64,000 bases of DNA from Sphingomonas elodea ATCC 31461 (GCF_000226955.1 NZ_AGFU01000023.1:42171-106170); one strand, 5' to 3'; shown: positions 19,504-30,221, counted from the stretch's first letter. The notes: generated by a model not told the origin, from the sequence alone. Translations and numbers: made by a program.

Positions 19504-21552
19504 ATGGACGCAATGATGACCAATCCGCTGCTCGACACGCTGGCCCTTCCCCATTTCGACGCGATCCACCCCGATCAGATCGCCCCCGCGCTCGACGCGG
19601 TGATCGCCGAGCATCAGGCGGCGGTGGAACGGGTCATCGCCAGCGAATCGCGCAGCTTCGACGATGTGTGGATGCCGCTGGAGCGTGCGGAAACGGCGAT
19701 CGACGCGCTTTGGTCGACCGTCTCGCACCTGCGCGGCGTCGCCGACACGCCCGAGCTGCGCGCCGCCCATGCCGCCGGCCAGGCCCGGCTGATCGAGAAT
19801 CAGCTGGCGGTGATGCAGAATCAGGCGCTGTACGAGGTGCTGGTCGCCCTGACAGCGACGCCCGACTTCGCCGCCCGCCCCCAGGCGGATCGCGCCGCGG
19901 TGGAGCACATGGTCCGCGATTTCCGCCTGTCGGGCGTGGCACTGGATGCCGAGGCAAAGGCGCGCTTCGCGGCAGTGTCGGTCGAGCTGTCCACCCTCTC
20001 CACCGGGTTCGGCAATGCCGTGCTGGACGCGACCGATGCCTGGTTCGAGCATATCGAGGATCCGGCGCTGCTCGCCGGCATTTCGCCTGCCGACATGGCG
20101 ATCTTCGCGGACGCGGCGAAGGCGCGCGGGCTGGAGGGCTGGGTGGTCACGCTGCAGGCGCCGAGCGTCAGCGCGGTGCTGACCTTCGCCGAGAATCGCG
20201 ATCTGCGCGCGCGCCTCTACCGCGCCTATGGCACTCGCGCCTCGGATCAGGGGCCGCATGCCGGCCAGTTCGACAACGGCCCCCGCATCGCCGCGCTGCT
20301 CGAGCTGCGCCGCGAGGCGGCGCAGCTGCTCGGCTTCCCCGATCCGGTCGCCTGGTCGCTCGCCACCAAGATGGCCCCGGCGGCGGGCGAGGTGCTGGCG
20401 TTCCTGCGCGACCTCGGCCGCCGCGCCAGGCCGGCAGCGCAGGCGGAGTTCGCCGAGCTTTCGGCCTTCGCCGCCCGGGAACTCGGCATCGACACGCTCC
20501 AGCCCTGGGACGTGCCCTTCGCCTCGGACCGGCTGCGCGCCGCGCGCTATGCGGTGGACGAGCAGGAGGTGCGCGCGCACTTCCCCGTGGAGCGCGTGAT
20601 CGCCGGCTGGCAGGCGCTGCTCGCGCGGCTGTTCGGCGTCCGGCTGGTCGCCCGACCGGACGTGGCCGTCTATCATCCCGATGCCTGTTATTATGACGTG
20701 GTCGATGCCGAGGGGGTGGTGATCGCCGGCGTCTATACCGATCTCCATGCCCGCGCCGGCAAGCGCAGCGGTGCCTGGATGGCGCAGGCCCGACCCCGAC
20801 TGAACGACGGCAATGTCCGCCGCGTGCCGGTGGCCTATCTGGTCTGCAACTTCGCGCCGAAGACCGAGGGCAGCCCCTCGCTGCTCAGCCATCCCGAAGT
20901 CGTCACGCTGCTGCACGAGACCGGCCACTGCCTCCACCATCTGTTCACCCGGGTCGACCGTCCGAACATCGCCGGCACCAGCGGCTTCGAATGGGACGCG
21001 GTGGAGCTGCCGAGCCAGCTGATGGAGGATTTCGCCTGGGACCGCGATGTGCTGCGCGGCATGTCCGGCCATCACGCAACCGGCGCCCCGCTGCCGGATG
21101 TGCTGTTCGACAAGCTGATCGCCGCCCGCCGTTTCCTTGCCGGCATGGCGCTGGTCCGCCAGATCGAATTCGCGCTGTTCGACCTGCTGCTCCATCTGGG
21201 CACCATGGGCAGCGATCCCATGGAGGTGATCAAGGCGGTACGCGACGAGGTGGCGGTGGTCCGCCCGCCCGAATGGCATCGTTTCCCGCATGCCTTCAGC
21301 CACATCTTCGCCGGCGGCTACGCCTCGGGCTATTACAGCTATCTCTGGGCCGAGGTGCTGGCGGCGGACGGCTTCCAGGGCTTTGCCGAAGCCGGGCTGA
21401 TCGACCGGGCAACCGCCGATCGCTTCCGCGACGAGGTGCTCGCGCGGGGCGCCAGCCGCCCGGCGGCGGAGAGCTTCCGCGCCTTCCGGGGCCGGGATCC
21501 CGATCCGCAGGCGATGCTGCTCCGCCACGGGCTGACCGCCGATGCCCGCTGA
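19504..21552 (+). CDS. M3-family oligopeptidase (PrlC/Dcp-like)
   Basis: This zinc metallopeptidase of about 682 residues has the motif HETGHCLHH at 471-479, where thimet-type enzymes usually have HEFGH. The third zinc ligand is in [16 protein letters not shown]. The conserved C-terminal [20 protein letters not shown] completes the M3 pattern. It cleaves short peptides in the cytoplasm; no signal peptide is present. The start could be ATG 19504 or 19513, or ATG 19477 further upstream. The next gene starts 11 bases before its stop, so the two are cotranscribed. Confidence 0.88.
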   Translation: MDAMMTNPLLDTLALPHFDAIHPDQIAPALDAVIAEHQAAVERVIASESRSFDDVWMPLERAETAIDALWSTVSHLRGVADTPELRAAHAAGQARLIENQLAVMQNQALYEVLVALTATPDFAARPQADRAAVEHMVRDFRLSGVALDAEAKARFAAVSVELSTLSTGFGNAVLDATDAWFEHIEDPALLAGISPADMAIFADAAKARGLEGWVVTLQAPSVSAVLTFAENRDLRARLYRAYGTRASDQGPHAGQFDNGPRIAALLELRREAAQLLGFPDPVAWSLATKMAPAAGEVLAFLRDLGRRARPAAQAEFAELSAFAARELGIDTLQPWDVPFASDRLRAARYAVDEQEVRAHFPVERVIAGWQALLARLFGVRLVARPDVAVYHPDACYYDVVDAEGVVIAGVYTDLHARAGKRSGAWMAQARPRLNDGNVRRVPVAYLVCNFAPKTEGSPSLLSHPEVVTLLHETGHCLHHLFTRVDRPNIAGTSGFEWDAVELPSQLMEDFAWDRDVLRGMSGHHATGAPLPDVLFDKLIAARRFLAGMALVRQIEFALFDLLLHLGTMGSDPMEVIKAVRDEVAVVRPPEWHRFPHAFSHIFAGGYASGYYSYLWAEVLAADGFQGFAEAGLIDRATADRFRDEVLARGASRPAAESFRAFRGRDPDPQAMLLRHGLTADAR

Positions 21553-22615
21553 GCGCGACGCCCGCGCCTGGCGGGACGAGGCGATCCGGCGGATCGAGGC
21601 CGACTATAACCGCTCGGCCGACACCCATCTGATCCGGCTGGACCTGCCGCGCTTCCCCGGCATCCCGCTCTACCTGAAGGACGAGAGCAGCCACCCGACC
21701 GGCAGCCTCAAGCACCGGCTGGCGCGCTCGCTGTTCCTCTACGCGCTGTGCAACGGCTGGATCGGGCCGGACACGGTGGTGATCGAATCCTCCTCGGGCT
21801 CTACCGCGGTGAGCGAAGCCTATTTCGCCCGCATGCTGGGGCTGCGCTTCATCGCCGTCGTGCCCGCAAGCACCGCGGCACCCAAGCTCGACGCGATCCG
21901 TTTCCATGGCGGCGACATCCATACGGTCGACGATCCGCGCACGGTGTACGATGTCGCGCACCGGCTCGCGGCGGAGACCGGCGGCCATTATCTCGACCAG
22001 TTCACCTTTGCCGAGCGCGCGACCGACTGGCGCGGCAACAACAACATCGCCGAGAGCATCTTCGCCCAGATGGCGGCGGAGGAAGCGCCGATCCCGGCCT
22101 GGATCGTGTGCGGCGCCGGCACCGGCGGCACGTCCGCGACGATCGGCCGCTATATCGGCTACCAGCGTCACGCGACGCGGCTGTGCGTGGCGGATCCGGT
22201 GCATTCCGTGTTCCATCGCCACTTCGCCGACCGCGCGGCGGTGTCCCTCCCCGAGGGCTATGCGAGCTGCATCGAGGGGATCGGTCGCCCCCGTGTCGAA
22301 CCCAGCTTCATTCCCACGGTGATCGACCGGATGATCGCGGTGGAGGATGCCGAGAGCATCGGCGCGATGCGCGCGCTGTCGACTCGGCTCGGCCGGCGGG
22401 TAGGGGGGTCGACCGGCACCAATCTCGCCGCCTGCTTCCAGCTGATCCACGACATGGCGGCGCAGGGGCAGACCGGAGCGGTCGTCACCATCCTCTGCGA
22501 CGGCGGCGAGCGTTATGGCTGCACCTATTATGACGATGCCTGGCTCGCCGCACGTGGCGTGGCGTGGCAGCGGCATGCCGAACGCATCGCGACATTGTTC
22601 GCCTCGGGCGGCTGA
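21542..22615 (+). CDS. PLP-dependent cysteine synthase/desulfhydrase-like enzyme (Cds1-like)
   Basis: This 357-residue fold-type II PLP enzyme has the Schiff-base lysine in TGSLKHRLA (K57). [15 protein letters not shown] is the substrate loop, and [15 protein letters not shown] is the phosphate-binding Gly loop. The long C-terminus resembles actinobacterial Cds1-type L-cysteine desulfhydrases rather than CysK/CysM. It overlaps the M3 peptidase gene by 11 bases. A link between peptide breakdown and cysteine turnover is possible, but the sequence does not prove the substrate. Confidence 0.8.
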   Translation: MPAERDARAWRDEAIRRIEADYNRSADTHLIRLDLPRFPGIPLYLKDESSHPTGSLKHRLARSLFLYALCNGWIGPDTVVIESSSGSTAVSEAYFARMLGLRFIAVVPASTAAPKLDAIRFHGGDIHTVDDPRTVYDVAHRLAAETGGHYLDQFTFAERATDWRGNNNIAESIFAQMAAEEAPIPAWIVCGAGTGGTSATIGRYIGYQRHATRLCVADPVHSVFHRHFADRAAVSLPEGYASCIEGIGRPRVEPSFIPTVIDRMIAVEDAESIGAMRALSTRLGRRVGGSTGTNLAACFQLIHDMAAQGQTGAVVTILCDGGERYGCTYYDDAWLAARGVAWQRHAERIATLFASGG

Positions 22616-22785
22616 GGTCGGGGTCTCCCGGGCACCATCCGGCGCAAGCCGCCTCGCGCGATCCTGCGGCGGGGCGGTTTGCGATTGACCGTGCCTGCGC
22701 ACTGGATGCATGATCATCCCAATTAGTGGCGCGTAAGTTCACATTTCGAACTTGGATCAGGCGCCATGGAACGGGAGAGGAAGGC

Positions 22786-25167
22786 ATGCGGGTATTCCTG
22801 CCGTTCGTCGCCGCTGCGCTGGCACTCCTGCTGGGCAGCGCCTCGGCGGACGCGCAACCCTCGGGTGCCCAGTCGTTTGACAGCGGCTGGCGTTTCGCGC
22901 GCGGCGACATCGCCGATGCCGAGACCGCCCGCTTCGACGACGCGCACTGGGCCAGCGTCGATACGCCGCACGACTGGGCGATTGCCGGCCCGTTCGATCG
23001 CGATGCGCCCACCACCGGCTCCGGCGCATGGCTGCCCAGCGGTGTCGCCTGGTATCGCAAGGCGTTCACCATGCCCGCCTCCGCCGTCGGTCGGCGCGTC
23101 TTCATCGAGTTCGACGGGGTGATGGAGCGCTCCGGCGTGTGGATCAACGGCCACCATGTCGGTCACCGGCCAAGCGGCTATGCCAGCTTCCGCTACGAAC
23201 TGACGCCGCACCTGAACCCGGCGGGCACGCCGAACGTCGTGGCGGTGCGCGCAGACACCAGCGCGCAGCCTGCCTCTCGCTGGTATGCCGGCGGCGGCAT
23301 CTACCGCCATGTCCGCCTGATCGTGACCGGCGACGTCTATGCCGAGGCCTGGAGCAGCACCGTGCGCACGACCGCGCTGGCTGCCGACGGGGCCGAACTC
23401 GCCGTCGCCAGCCGTATCGTGAACCGCGCCGCCGTGCCGGTGGCCGCGTCGCTGGAGGCGGTCCTGCGCGATCCCCAGGGCCGCGACGTCGCCACGCTGC
23501 GCGGCGCGCGCGTGGAGCTCCTGCCCGGCCGGAGCATGGACGTGCAGGTGGCGGGTCTTCTCGCCGCGCCGCGCCGCTGGGACCTGGACGATCCGGCGCT
23601 CTACACGGCACTGGTGCGTGTGCGGGGAAGCGACGGGGCATTGCTGTACGAGGAGCGGGTGCCGTTCGGGATTCGTGAGGCACGGTTCGAGGCGGCGAGC
23701 GGCTTCTGGCTCAACGGTCGCAACGTAAAGCTGAAGGGCGTGGCGATCCATGCCGATGCGGGGCCGTTCGGCATGGCGGTGCCCTTGTCTATCTACGAGC
23801 GGCGGCTGCGGCAGCTGAAGGCGCTCGGAGTCAACGCGGTCCGCACCGCGCACCATCCTTTCTCGCCCGAGTTCCTCGACCTGTGCGACCGGCTCGGCCT
23901 GCTGGTGATGAACGAGGCGTTCGACATGTGGACGGTCGCCAAGAACCCGCAGGATTACCACCTGTTCTTCACCGACTGGTCGTCGATCGACGCGCGCGAT
24001 TTCGTCCGCCGGGATCGCAACCATCCCAGCGTGGTGATCTGGTCGCTCGGCAACGAGATCCATGACACGCCCTATCCCGTGCTCGCCAAGTCGATCGTCG
24101 AGCGCCTGCGCACGATCTTCCATGCCGAGGATCCCACCCGGCCTGTCACCATGGCGCTCTTCCGGCCCAACACCACCGGCGATTATCGCAATGGCCTGGC
24201 CGACATGCTCGATGTCGTCGGCCAGAACTATCGCGAGACCGAGCTGGCCGCCGCCCATGCCGACAAGCCCGCGCGCAAGATCATTGGCACCGAGAACAGC
24301 AAGAACCGCGCAAGCTGGCTCGTGGTGCGCGACAATCCGGCCTATGCTGGCATGTTCCTTTGGACCGGGGCCGATTATCTGGGCGAGGCGGATCGCGCCG
24401 GCTGGCCCGCGATCAGCAACCCCGCCGGGCTGCTCGACCGGACCGACGGCGTGAAACCGATCGGCTGGGAACGTGCCGCCTGGTGGTCCGAACGGCCCGT
24501 GGTCCGGCTCGCCCGGCGGGTGACCGACGTGATCGACACCAGCGAGCTGCCCACCATGGTGGGCGTGGCGATGCCCCAGCCCAAAGGCCCCGGCGCGCTT
24601 GCGGACTGGACGCCGCAGGACCGCCGTCCGCATGACGAGAAGGTCGAGGTCTATGCCAATGTCGACGAGGTCGAGCTGCTGCTCAACGGCCGTTCGCTCG
24701 GACGCAAGCCGCGCAACCGCGACGACAGTGCGATCGCCTGGACCGTGCCCTTCGCCCCCGGAGAACTGCGCGCGATCGGCTATCGCGGCGGCGCCAGGGT
24801 GGCGGAGGACGTGCTGCGGACGGCGGGGCCCGCGGTCGCGCTGCAGTTGACCGCCGAAGCTGCAACGGTGGGCAGCGGCTTCAACGACGTGGTGGCGATA
24901 CGGGTACAGACGGTCGACGCGCGCGGCGTGCCGGTGCCCTCCTCCACGGTGCCGGTGACGATCGAAGTGTCGGGCGCGGGCAGGCTCGTCGCCTATGACA
25001 ATGCCTCGGTCACCGATCACACGCCCTTCCGCGCGTCGACCCGCAACCTGGCGGGCGGCAGCGCCATCGCCTTCGTCCGGGGCAGCGGCGCTGCGGGGAC
25101 GATCCGCATCACGGCCTCCGCACCCGGACTGAAGCCCGGCACCGCGCGGCTGCAGGCGGCGGAATAG
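22786..25167 (+). CDS. GH2 family beta-galactosidase-like glycosidase
   Basis: This 793-residue exported enzyme has a signal peptide (residues 1-23, ending ADAQ). The GH2 sugar-binding domain contains WRFARGDI and DTPHDWAI, followed by an immunoglobulin-like domain and a TIM barrel. The acid/base Glu is in LGNEIHD (E424) and the nucleophile in GTENSKN (E503). The C-terminal part carries GH2-associated beta-sandwich domains (NVDEVELLLNGRSLG; VSGAGRLVAYDNASV). The start was chosen by GGGAGAGGAAGG just upstream. It precedes a GH95 enzyme, so both probably act on the same branched hemicellulose or mucilage in the periplasm. Confidence 0.88.
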   Translation: MRVFLPFVAAALALLLGSASADAQPSGAQSFDSGWRFARGDIADAETARFDDAHWASVDTPHDWAIAGPFDRDAPTTGSGAWLPSGVAWYRKAFTMPASAVGRRVFIEFDGVMERSGVWINGHHVGHRPSGYASFRYELTPHLNPAGTPNVVAVRADTSAQPASRWYAGGGIYRHVRLIVTGDVYAEAWSSTVRTTALAADGAELAVASRIVNRAAVPVAASLEAVLRDPQGRDVATLRGARVELLPGRSMDVQVAGLLAAPRRWDLDDPALYTALVRVRGSDGALLYEERVPFGIREARFEAASGFWLNGRNVKLKGVAIHADAGPFGMAVPLSIYERRLRQLKALGVNAVRTAHHPFSPEFLDLCDRLGLLVMNEAFDMWTVAKNPQDYHLFFTDWSSIDARDFVRRDRNHPSVVIWSLGNEIHDTPYPVLAKSIVERLRTIFHAEDPTRPVTMALFRPNTTGDYRNGLADMLDVVGQNYRETELAAAHADKPARKIIGTENSKNRASWLVVRDNPAYAGMFLWTGADYLGEADRAGWPAISNPAGLLDRTDGVKPIGWERAAWWSERPVVRLARRVTDVIDTSELPTMVGVAMPQPKGPGALADWTPQDRRPHDEKVEVYANVDEVELLLNGRSLGRKPRNRDDSAIAWTVPFAPGELRAIGYRGGARVAEDVLRTAGPAVALQLTAEAATVGSGFNDVVAIRVQTVDARGVPVPSSTVPVTIEVSGAGRLVAYDNASVTDHTPFRASTRNLAGGSAIAFVRGSGAAGTIRITASAPGLKPGTARLQAAE

Positions 25168-25225
25168 AGGCTTTCCGGCACGGGCGGGCGGGGGGGTAGC
25201 CTGCCCGGAATCAGAGGAGAGGGTG

Positions 25226-27592
25226 ATGGCGCAGGGAACGACACGGCGAGACGCGCTGGCCGGCATGGCGGCGCTCTCGCTCGCAAGCGGGGCGGCACGC
25301 GCACAGGCGCAGGCGACCTCCGGCGGTGCGGGGGCGTCGCCGCGCGATCCGCTGACCCTGTGGTATCGCCAGCCGGCGCAGGAATGGGTCGAGGCGCTGC
25401 CGCTCGGCAATGGCCGGCTGGGCGCGATGGTGTTCGGCGGCACCACTACCGAGCGGTTCCAGCTGAACGAGGATACGTTCTTCGCCGGCTCGCCCTACGA
25501 CGCCACCAATCCCGCCGCGGGACCGGCGATCCGCCGCATCCGGCAGCTGGTGTTCGAGGGCAAGGGCAAGGAGGCACAGGCGCTTGCCGACAAGGATGTG
25601 ATCGGTCGTCCGGCCGGGCAGATGCCCTACCAGCCGATCGGCGACCTGCTGCTGCTGTTCCCCGGGCTGGAAGGCATTCGCGGCTATGAGCGCAGCCTCG
25701 ATCTCGACGGCGCGATCGCCACCACGCGCTTCCGCACCGGATCAACCACCCATGTCCGCGAGGCGATCGCCTCCGCCGTGGATCAGGTGATCGCGATCCG
25801 CCTCACCGCCGGGCAAGGCCGAGGCGGTGTCACGACCACGCTCGCGCTCACCAGCCCGCAACAATCGGAAAGCTTCGTCGAGGGCGGCGACACGCTGGTG
25901 CTGCGCGGCATCGGCCCGGGCGCGCGCGGGGTGCCGGGCGGCATCCGCTTCGAGACGCGGGTGCGGATGATCGCGACCGACGGCATCGTGACCGCGGGCA
26001 AGAGCGACCTCTCCGTCGAGCAGGCGAGCGAGGTGCTCCTGCTCGTCGCCACCGCCACCAGCTATCGGCGCTGGGACGATATCGGCGGCGATCCGTCCGC
26101 CATCGTTCGTGCCCAGATCGACGCGGCGGCGGGCAAGGGCTGGGCGCGGCTGCTCGCCGATCACCAGGCCGATCATCGCCGCCTGTTCCGGCGCATGACG
26201 CTGGACCTGGGCCGCACGCCCGCCGCGGCGCTGCCCACCGACGAGCGCATCCGCCGCTCGACCGAGCTCGACGATCCGGCGCTGGCGACGCTGTACCACC
26301 AGTTCGGTCGCTATTTGCTGATCGCCGCGTCCCGGCCGGGCACCCAGCCCGCCAATCTGCAGGGCATCTGGAACGAGCGCGTCCACCCTAGCTGGGATTC
26401 CAAGTGGACGCTCAACATCAACGCCGAGATGAACTACTGGCCCGCGGACATGACCGGGCTGGGCGAGCTGACCGAGCCGCTGCTGCGGCTGGTCAAGGAG
26501 CTGAGCGTCGCCGGCCAGCGGACTGCCCGCAACGACTGGGGCGCGCGCGGCTGGATGTCGTATCACAATGTCGACCTCTTCCGGAACACGGCGCTGATCG
26601 ACGGCGCGGTCTGGGGGCTGTGGCCGATGGCGGGGGCGTGGCTGCTGTCCAGCCTGTGGGACCATTGGGACTATAGCCGCGACCGCACCTTCCTGGCCGA
26701 ACTCTACCCGCTGATGGCGGGGGCGTGCGACTTCTACCTCGATGCGCTGGTGCCGCATCCGACGACGGGCGAGCTGGTGATGAACCCGTCCAACTCGCCG
26801 GAAAACCAGCACCATGCCGGCATCTCGGTCACCGCCGGGGCGGCGATGGACAGCCAGCTGCTGCGCGACCTGTTCGGCCGGACGGCGGAGGCGGCACGTC
26901 TGCTCGGCCGCGACGAGTCCCGCGCCAGGGCCGTGCTGGCGGCACGGGCACGGCTGCCGAAGGACCGGATCGGCAAGGCGGGCCAGCTTCAGGAATGGCT
27001 GGACGACTGGGACATGGAGGCGCCGGAGATCCACCATCGCCATGTCAGCCACCTCTATGCGCTCTATCCCGGCGACCAGATCACCGTGCACGAAACACCC
27101 GCGCTTGCCGCCGCCGCACGCCGCTCGCTCGAGATCCGCGGCGACGATGCCACCGGCTGGGGGATCGGCTGGCGGATCAATCTCTGGGCGCGGCTGGAAG
27201 ACGGCGAGCACGCCCACCGCGTCGTGAAGATGCTGCTGGAGCCGCGGCGCACCTATCCCAATATGTTCGACGCGCATCCGCCGTTTCAGATCGACGGCAA
27301 TTTCGGCGGCACCGCCGGCATCACCCAAATGCTGCTGCAAAGCTATCGCGACACCATCCACCTGCTGCCGGCGCTCCCCTCGGCGTGGTCCGACGGCAGC
27401 ATCACCGGCGTGCGCGCCCGCGGCGGGGTACGGGTTGACCTGCGCTGGCGGGGCGGCAAGCTGGTCGAGGCGGTGCTTCTGCCCGACGTCAGCGGCACGA
27501 CGACGCTGCGCTATGCCGGGAAGCGCAAGCAGGTGAAGCTTGTGCGCGGCCAGGCGCGGCGCATCGAGCTTGTCGATGGAACGCTGGTCTAA
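25226..27592 (+). CDS. GH95 family alpha-L-fucosidase/galactosidase
   Basis: This 788-residue protein has a twin-arginine-like leader (TTRRDALAGMAALSLASG). The GH95 N-terminal segment WVEALPLGNGRLGAMVFGG is followed by the catalytic (alpha/alpha)6 domain, with NLQGIWNER, LNINAEMNYWPADM, and NPSNSPEN carrying the predicted acid Glu. The C-terminal PPFQIDGNFGGTAGITQMLLQS is also characteristic. GH95 enzymes remove terminal L-fucose or L-galactose from xyloglucan-like side chains. The start is ATG 25226 behind AGAGGAGAGGG. In the same frame after its TAA lies the tail of another glycosidase. Confidence 0.9.
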   Translation: MAQGTTRRDALAGMAALSLASGAARAQAQATSGGAGASPRDPLTLWYRQPAQEWVEALPLGNGRLGAMVFGGTTTERFQLNEDTFFAGSPYDATNPAAGPAIRRIRQLVFEGKGKEAQALADKDVIGRPAGQMPYQPIGDLLLLFPGLEGIRGYERSLDLDGAIATTRFRTGSTTHVREAIASAVDQVIAIRLTAGQGRGGVTTTLALTSPQQSESFVEGGDTLVLRGIGPGARGVPGGIRFETRVRMIATDGIVTAGKSDLSVEQASEVLLLVATATSYRRWDDIGGDPSAIVRAQIDAAAGKGWARLLADHQADHRRLFRRMTLDLGRTPAAALPTDERIRRSTELDDPALATLYHQFGRYLLIAASRPGTQPANLQGIWNERVHPSWDSKWTLNINAEMNYWPADMTGLGELTEPLLRLVKELSVAGQRTARNDWGARGWMSYHNVDLFRNTALIDGAVWGLWPMAGAWLLSSLWDHWDYSRDRTFLAELYPLMAGACDFYLDALVPHPTTGELVMNPSNSPENQHHAGISVTAGAAMDSQLLRDLFGRTAEAARLLGRDESRARAVLAARARLPKDRIGKAGQLQEWLDDWDMEAPEIHHRHVSHLYALYPGDQITVHETPALAAAARRSLEIRGDDATGWGIGWRINLWARLEDGEHAHRVVKMLLEPRRTYPNMFDAHPPFQIDGNFGGTAGITQMLLQSYRDTIHLLPALPSAWSDGSITGVRARGGVRVDLRWRGGKLVEAVLLPDVSGTTTLRYAGKRKQVKLVRGQARRIELVDGTLV

Positions 27593-28132
27593 GCTTCGTT
27601 CCGGAGCGGATCGACCGGCAGCTCGGCCGAGCCGAGCCAGCCGCTCACCTCCGGGCTGTGGATCGGCGAGCAGTGGGATGCGATGGACAAGCTGGACGCG
27701 ATCGAGAAGACCCAGGTCACCCAATCGGACGTGATCAGCTTCCACGACTATAGCTGGCCCGAAACCTTCGAGCGGCGCGCGCGCCAGATGCTCAGGTACG
27801 GGCGGCCCGTGTTGTGCACCGAATATATGGCGCGGGGCAACGGCTCGACCTTCGACGGCGCGCTGCCGATCGGCAAGCGGCTGAACATCGCGATGTTCAA
27901 CTGGGGCTTCGTCGACGGCAAGACCCAGACCCGGCTGCCGTGGGACAGCTGGAAGAAGCCCTATACCTGGGACGAGCCGACTATCTGGTTCCACGAGGTC
28001 TTCCGCGGCGACGGGACGCCCTATCGTCCGGCAGAGACCGATCTGATCCGGCGCATGTCGCTGGCCCCGAAGGGCGCGGTGCCGGCGCCGCGCTTGGGTG
28101 CGCATGCCGGACATGGTGCAGCGCGACCATGA
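27593..28132 (+). pseudogene. 5'-truncated glycoside hydrolase remnant
   Basis: Immediately after the GH95 stop, the same frame stays open for about 180 codons. It reads like the last third of a TIM-barrel glycosidase: LWIGEQWDAMDKLD, SDVISFHDYSWPETF, RPVLCTEYMARG (a beta-strand with a likely nucleophile Glu), FNWGFVDGKTQTRLPWDSW, and TIWFHEVFRGDGTPY. The first in-frame ATG (27683) gives only 149 residues, and no N-terminal half exists upstream. I read it as the remains of a gene cut off at its 5' end by deletion, now trailing the fucosidase gene. Confidence 0.7.
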
Positions 28133-28367
28133 AGTAGCAGTGAACCAAACGCCGGACGTCACAGAGGGCGTGTTCGTCCAGTACCGGCGCGGCATTTACC
28201 ATCTCTCACACAGCGTCGGCCACTGGGACCAAGCGGACTATCCTGTCGAAATGGCGACCATCGCTGGGAAGGACAGGCAGGGGCGGGCCCCTATCACGGG
28301 ACCCGGCGGAGCGGCTGGTCTTCGGAAAAGGCGGTGCGATCCTCCCCGTCCGCATGGGCTGCAGGCG

Positions 28368-28997
28368 CTAGCGGCCGGTGCCCCGGGCCGCCACCTGATC
28401 CGCCATGTCGATCCGCCCGGCCTGCCGCAACCCCTGTTCCACGCCGATCCGGTTCGCGGCGGGTTGGTTCTGGCTGACCTTCCATTTGCCCTCTATCCGC
28501 GCGATCGGCAGCTCGATCCCGACGATCCCCTTCAACTGCCCCGCGATGAACGCCGCGGGCGCATCGTCCACGCTCCACGGTTCTCGCTGGTCCTGTTCAT
28601 GGATCGCGGTGAGCGCCTCTATCTCCGTGCGTAGCCAGTCCCGGTCCTCGATCACCGTCGGGGTGCCCCGTGCCTGGACGACGACATAATTCCACGTCGG
28701 CACCACCTTTCCGTGCGCGTGCTTCGTCTCGTACCAGGAGGGGCTGACATAGGCCTGCGGCCCCTGGAAGATCACCAGGGCCGGCACGCCCGTGCGAAGC
28801 TGCGCAACCTGCTCGTTCGCCCGGGCCATATGGGCCCGCAGCACGCCCGCCGCTCCATCTGGATGCAGAGTAAACGGCACGAGGTTCGCCATCAGTCCCT
28901 CCGCACCGCCGGTGACGAGCGTCGCCAGCGGATGGGCGAGCATCGCAGCGTGCAGAACCTCGAGACGGTCTTCGCGGAAGGCGGGCGGGCGATACAC
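28368..28997 (-). CDS. PaiB-like FMN-binding negative regulator
   Basis: This 209-residue protein of the PaiB family begins MYRPPAFREDRLEVLHAAML. It contains the conserved AYVSPSWYETK and VPTWNYVVVQARG segments and ends with the typical KGIVGIELPIARIEGKWKVSQNQ block. The fold is a split beta-barrel that binds flavin; Bacillus PaiB was named as a negative regulator of sporulation and protease genes, but the biochemical role in proteobacteria is unclear. It is transcribed alone, downstream of a LysR gene on the same strand. The 235 bases between the glycosidase remnant and this gene show no gene. Confidence 0.85.
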   Translation of the reverse strand: MYRPPAFREDRLEVLHAAMLAHPLATLVTGGAEGLMANLVPFTLHPDGAAGVLRAHMARANEQVAQLRTGVPALVIFQGPQAYVSPSWYETKHAHGKVVPTWNYVVVQARGTPTVIEDRDWLRTEIEALTAIHEQDQREPWSVDDAPAAFIAGQLKGIVGIELPIARIEGKWKVSQNQPAANRIGVEQGLRQAGRIDMADQVAARGTGR

Positions 28998-29067
28998 GCT
29001 GCCTGCTTAGGCACATGCGCCACGTCAAGCAATCGGATGCGGGAGGTGCCCCCGCCGGCGTCACGTC

Positions 29068-29991
29068 TCAACTCCCGACAACGGTCCAGCGGTCCAGAAC
29101 GGTGGTCGCGGAGCGGCGCACCTGTTCCGCGATCAGCTGGAACGCAACGTCCATGCTGGTCCCTCGCCGCCACGACAGGGCAATCGATCGATAGCGCGCC
29201 CAATCGGCGACCTGCAGCACCCGCAGCCCGGACGTGCCGCCGACGTCCGAGGTGAGATACAGCGTCGGCAGGATCGCCAGACCGAGGCCGCTGGCGACCA
29301 TCTGATGCAGGCTGTCGAGGCTGGTCCCCTCATAGTCCGGCGTCATCCGCATCCCATAGGCTTCTGCGATCTGCGAGCATTGGCGATGGAAATGATGCCG
29401 CGGGTCGAGCGACAGCAGAGCTCTGCCGGCGAGCAATGCCGGTTCGATCCTGTCCAGCGCCGCCAGCGGGTCGTCGACGGCCGCGACAAGATGAAGTGGC
29501 TCGCGGAACAGCGGCTCGATCTCCAGTTCGTCGGCCTCGGCCGGCATCGGGCCCAGTAGCAGGTCCAGCCCACCACGCAGCAATTCCTGCGTCTGCTCAT
29601 CCGGTATGCCCTCGCGAACGTACAGGTGCAGATCGGGCGCGCAGCGGTGAAGCTCGGCCACGATGGGCGAGAGCAGATAGGGTCCGAGCGTCGGCGTCGT
29701 GCCGAAGCGGAGCGTGCCGGTCAGCGCGTCGGCCGAGCGGCCGGCAAGGTTCTCGATCTCCCGCACCTCCGCCAGTACGCCTCGTGCCTTGGCGACGATG
29801 GCCCGGCCTATCGGCGTCAGGATCGCGCCGGCGGCACTGCGATCAATCAGCCGCACGCCCAGCCGGTCCTCCAGCGCTTTGATCTGGTGGCTCAGCGTCG
29901 GCTGCGACACATTGGCCGAGCGCGCCGCCCGCACGAAGGATCCGGCGTCAGCGAGCATGACCAGATACTGGAACTGGCGCAGTGTAGGCAT
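29068..29991 (-). CDS. LysR-family regulator, OxyR-like but without the redox cysteines
   Basis: This 307-residue regulator starts MPTLRQFQYLVMLADAG. Its LysR helix-turn-helix is FVRAARSANVSQPTLSHQIKALE, and the effector domain carries OxyR-type phrases (LRFGTTPTLGPYLLSPIV, LHLVAAVDDPLAA, ASGLGLAILPTLYL). Where OxyR has the pair of reactive cysteines, this protein reads DPRHHFHRQCSQIAEAYG, with one cysteine out of register, so peroxide sensing by the classical disulfide is doubtful. An ATAG-N7-CTAT palindrome lies directly before the start codon, suggesting autoregulation. Confidence 0.85.
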   Translation of the reverse strand: MPTLRQFQYLVMLADAGSFVRAARSANVSQPTLSHQIKALEDRLGVRLIDRSAAGAILTPIGRAIVAKARGVLAEVREIENLAGRSADALTGTLRFGTTPTLGPYLLSPIVAELHRCAPDLHLYVREGIPDEQTQELLRGGLDLLLGPMPAEADELEIEPLFREPLHLVAAVDDPLAALDRIEPALLAGRALLSLDPRHHFHRQCSQIAEAYGMRMTPDYEGTSLDSLHQMVASGLGLAILPTLYLTSDVGGTSGLRVLQVADWARYRSIALSWRRGTSMDVAFQLIAEQVRRSATTVLDRWTVVGS

Positions 29992-29998
29992 GAAAGGA

Positions 29999-30015
29999 TA
30001 TAGAGCGTCTCTATA
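29999..30015. promoter_or_regulatory. ATAG-N7-CTAT palindrome before the LysR gene
   Basis: TATAGAG-CGT-CTCTATA is a perfect 7-bp inverted repeat. It fits both the LysR T-N11-A rule and one half of the OxyR consensus (ATAG-N7-CTAT at 30000-30014). It begins 8 bases upstream of the LysR start codon, so bound protein would cover the ribosome-binding region or the early transcribed region. The rest of 30016-30221 shows no gene. Confidence 0.6.
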
Positions 30016-30221
30016 GCTTTGGTGCAAGCATTTCGATTGGCCGCCCGCGACTAATCGGGATATCAGATCAGTACCGGAGCGGCAGAGGAGCTAGGTGCGT
30101 TGCCCCCTCGCACATTCCCAAGCCAAACAGCCTCTGCCGCTGCGGACCATATCGCGCCTATCCGGCAGCAGCCCGCCCCTTGGTGACGCCTCCTGCTCCA
30201 CCCACCATGAGAGAGCCCAAA

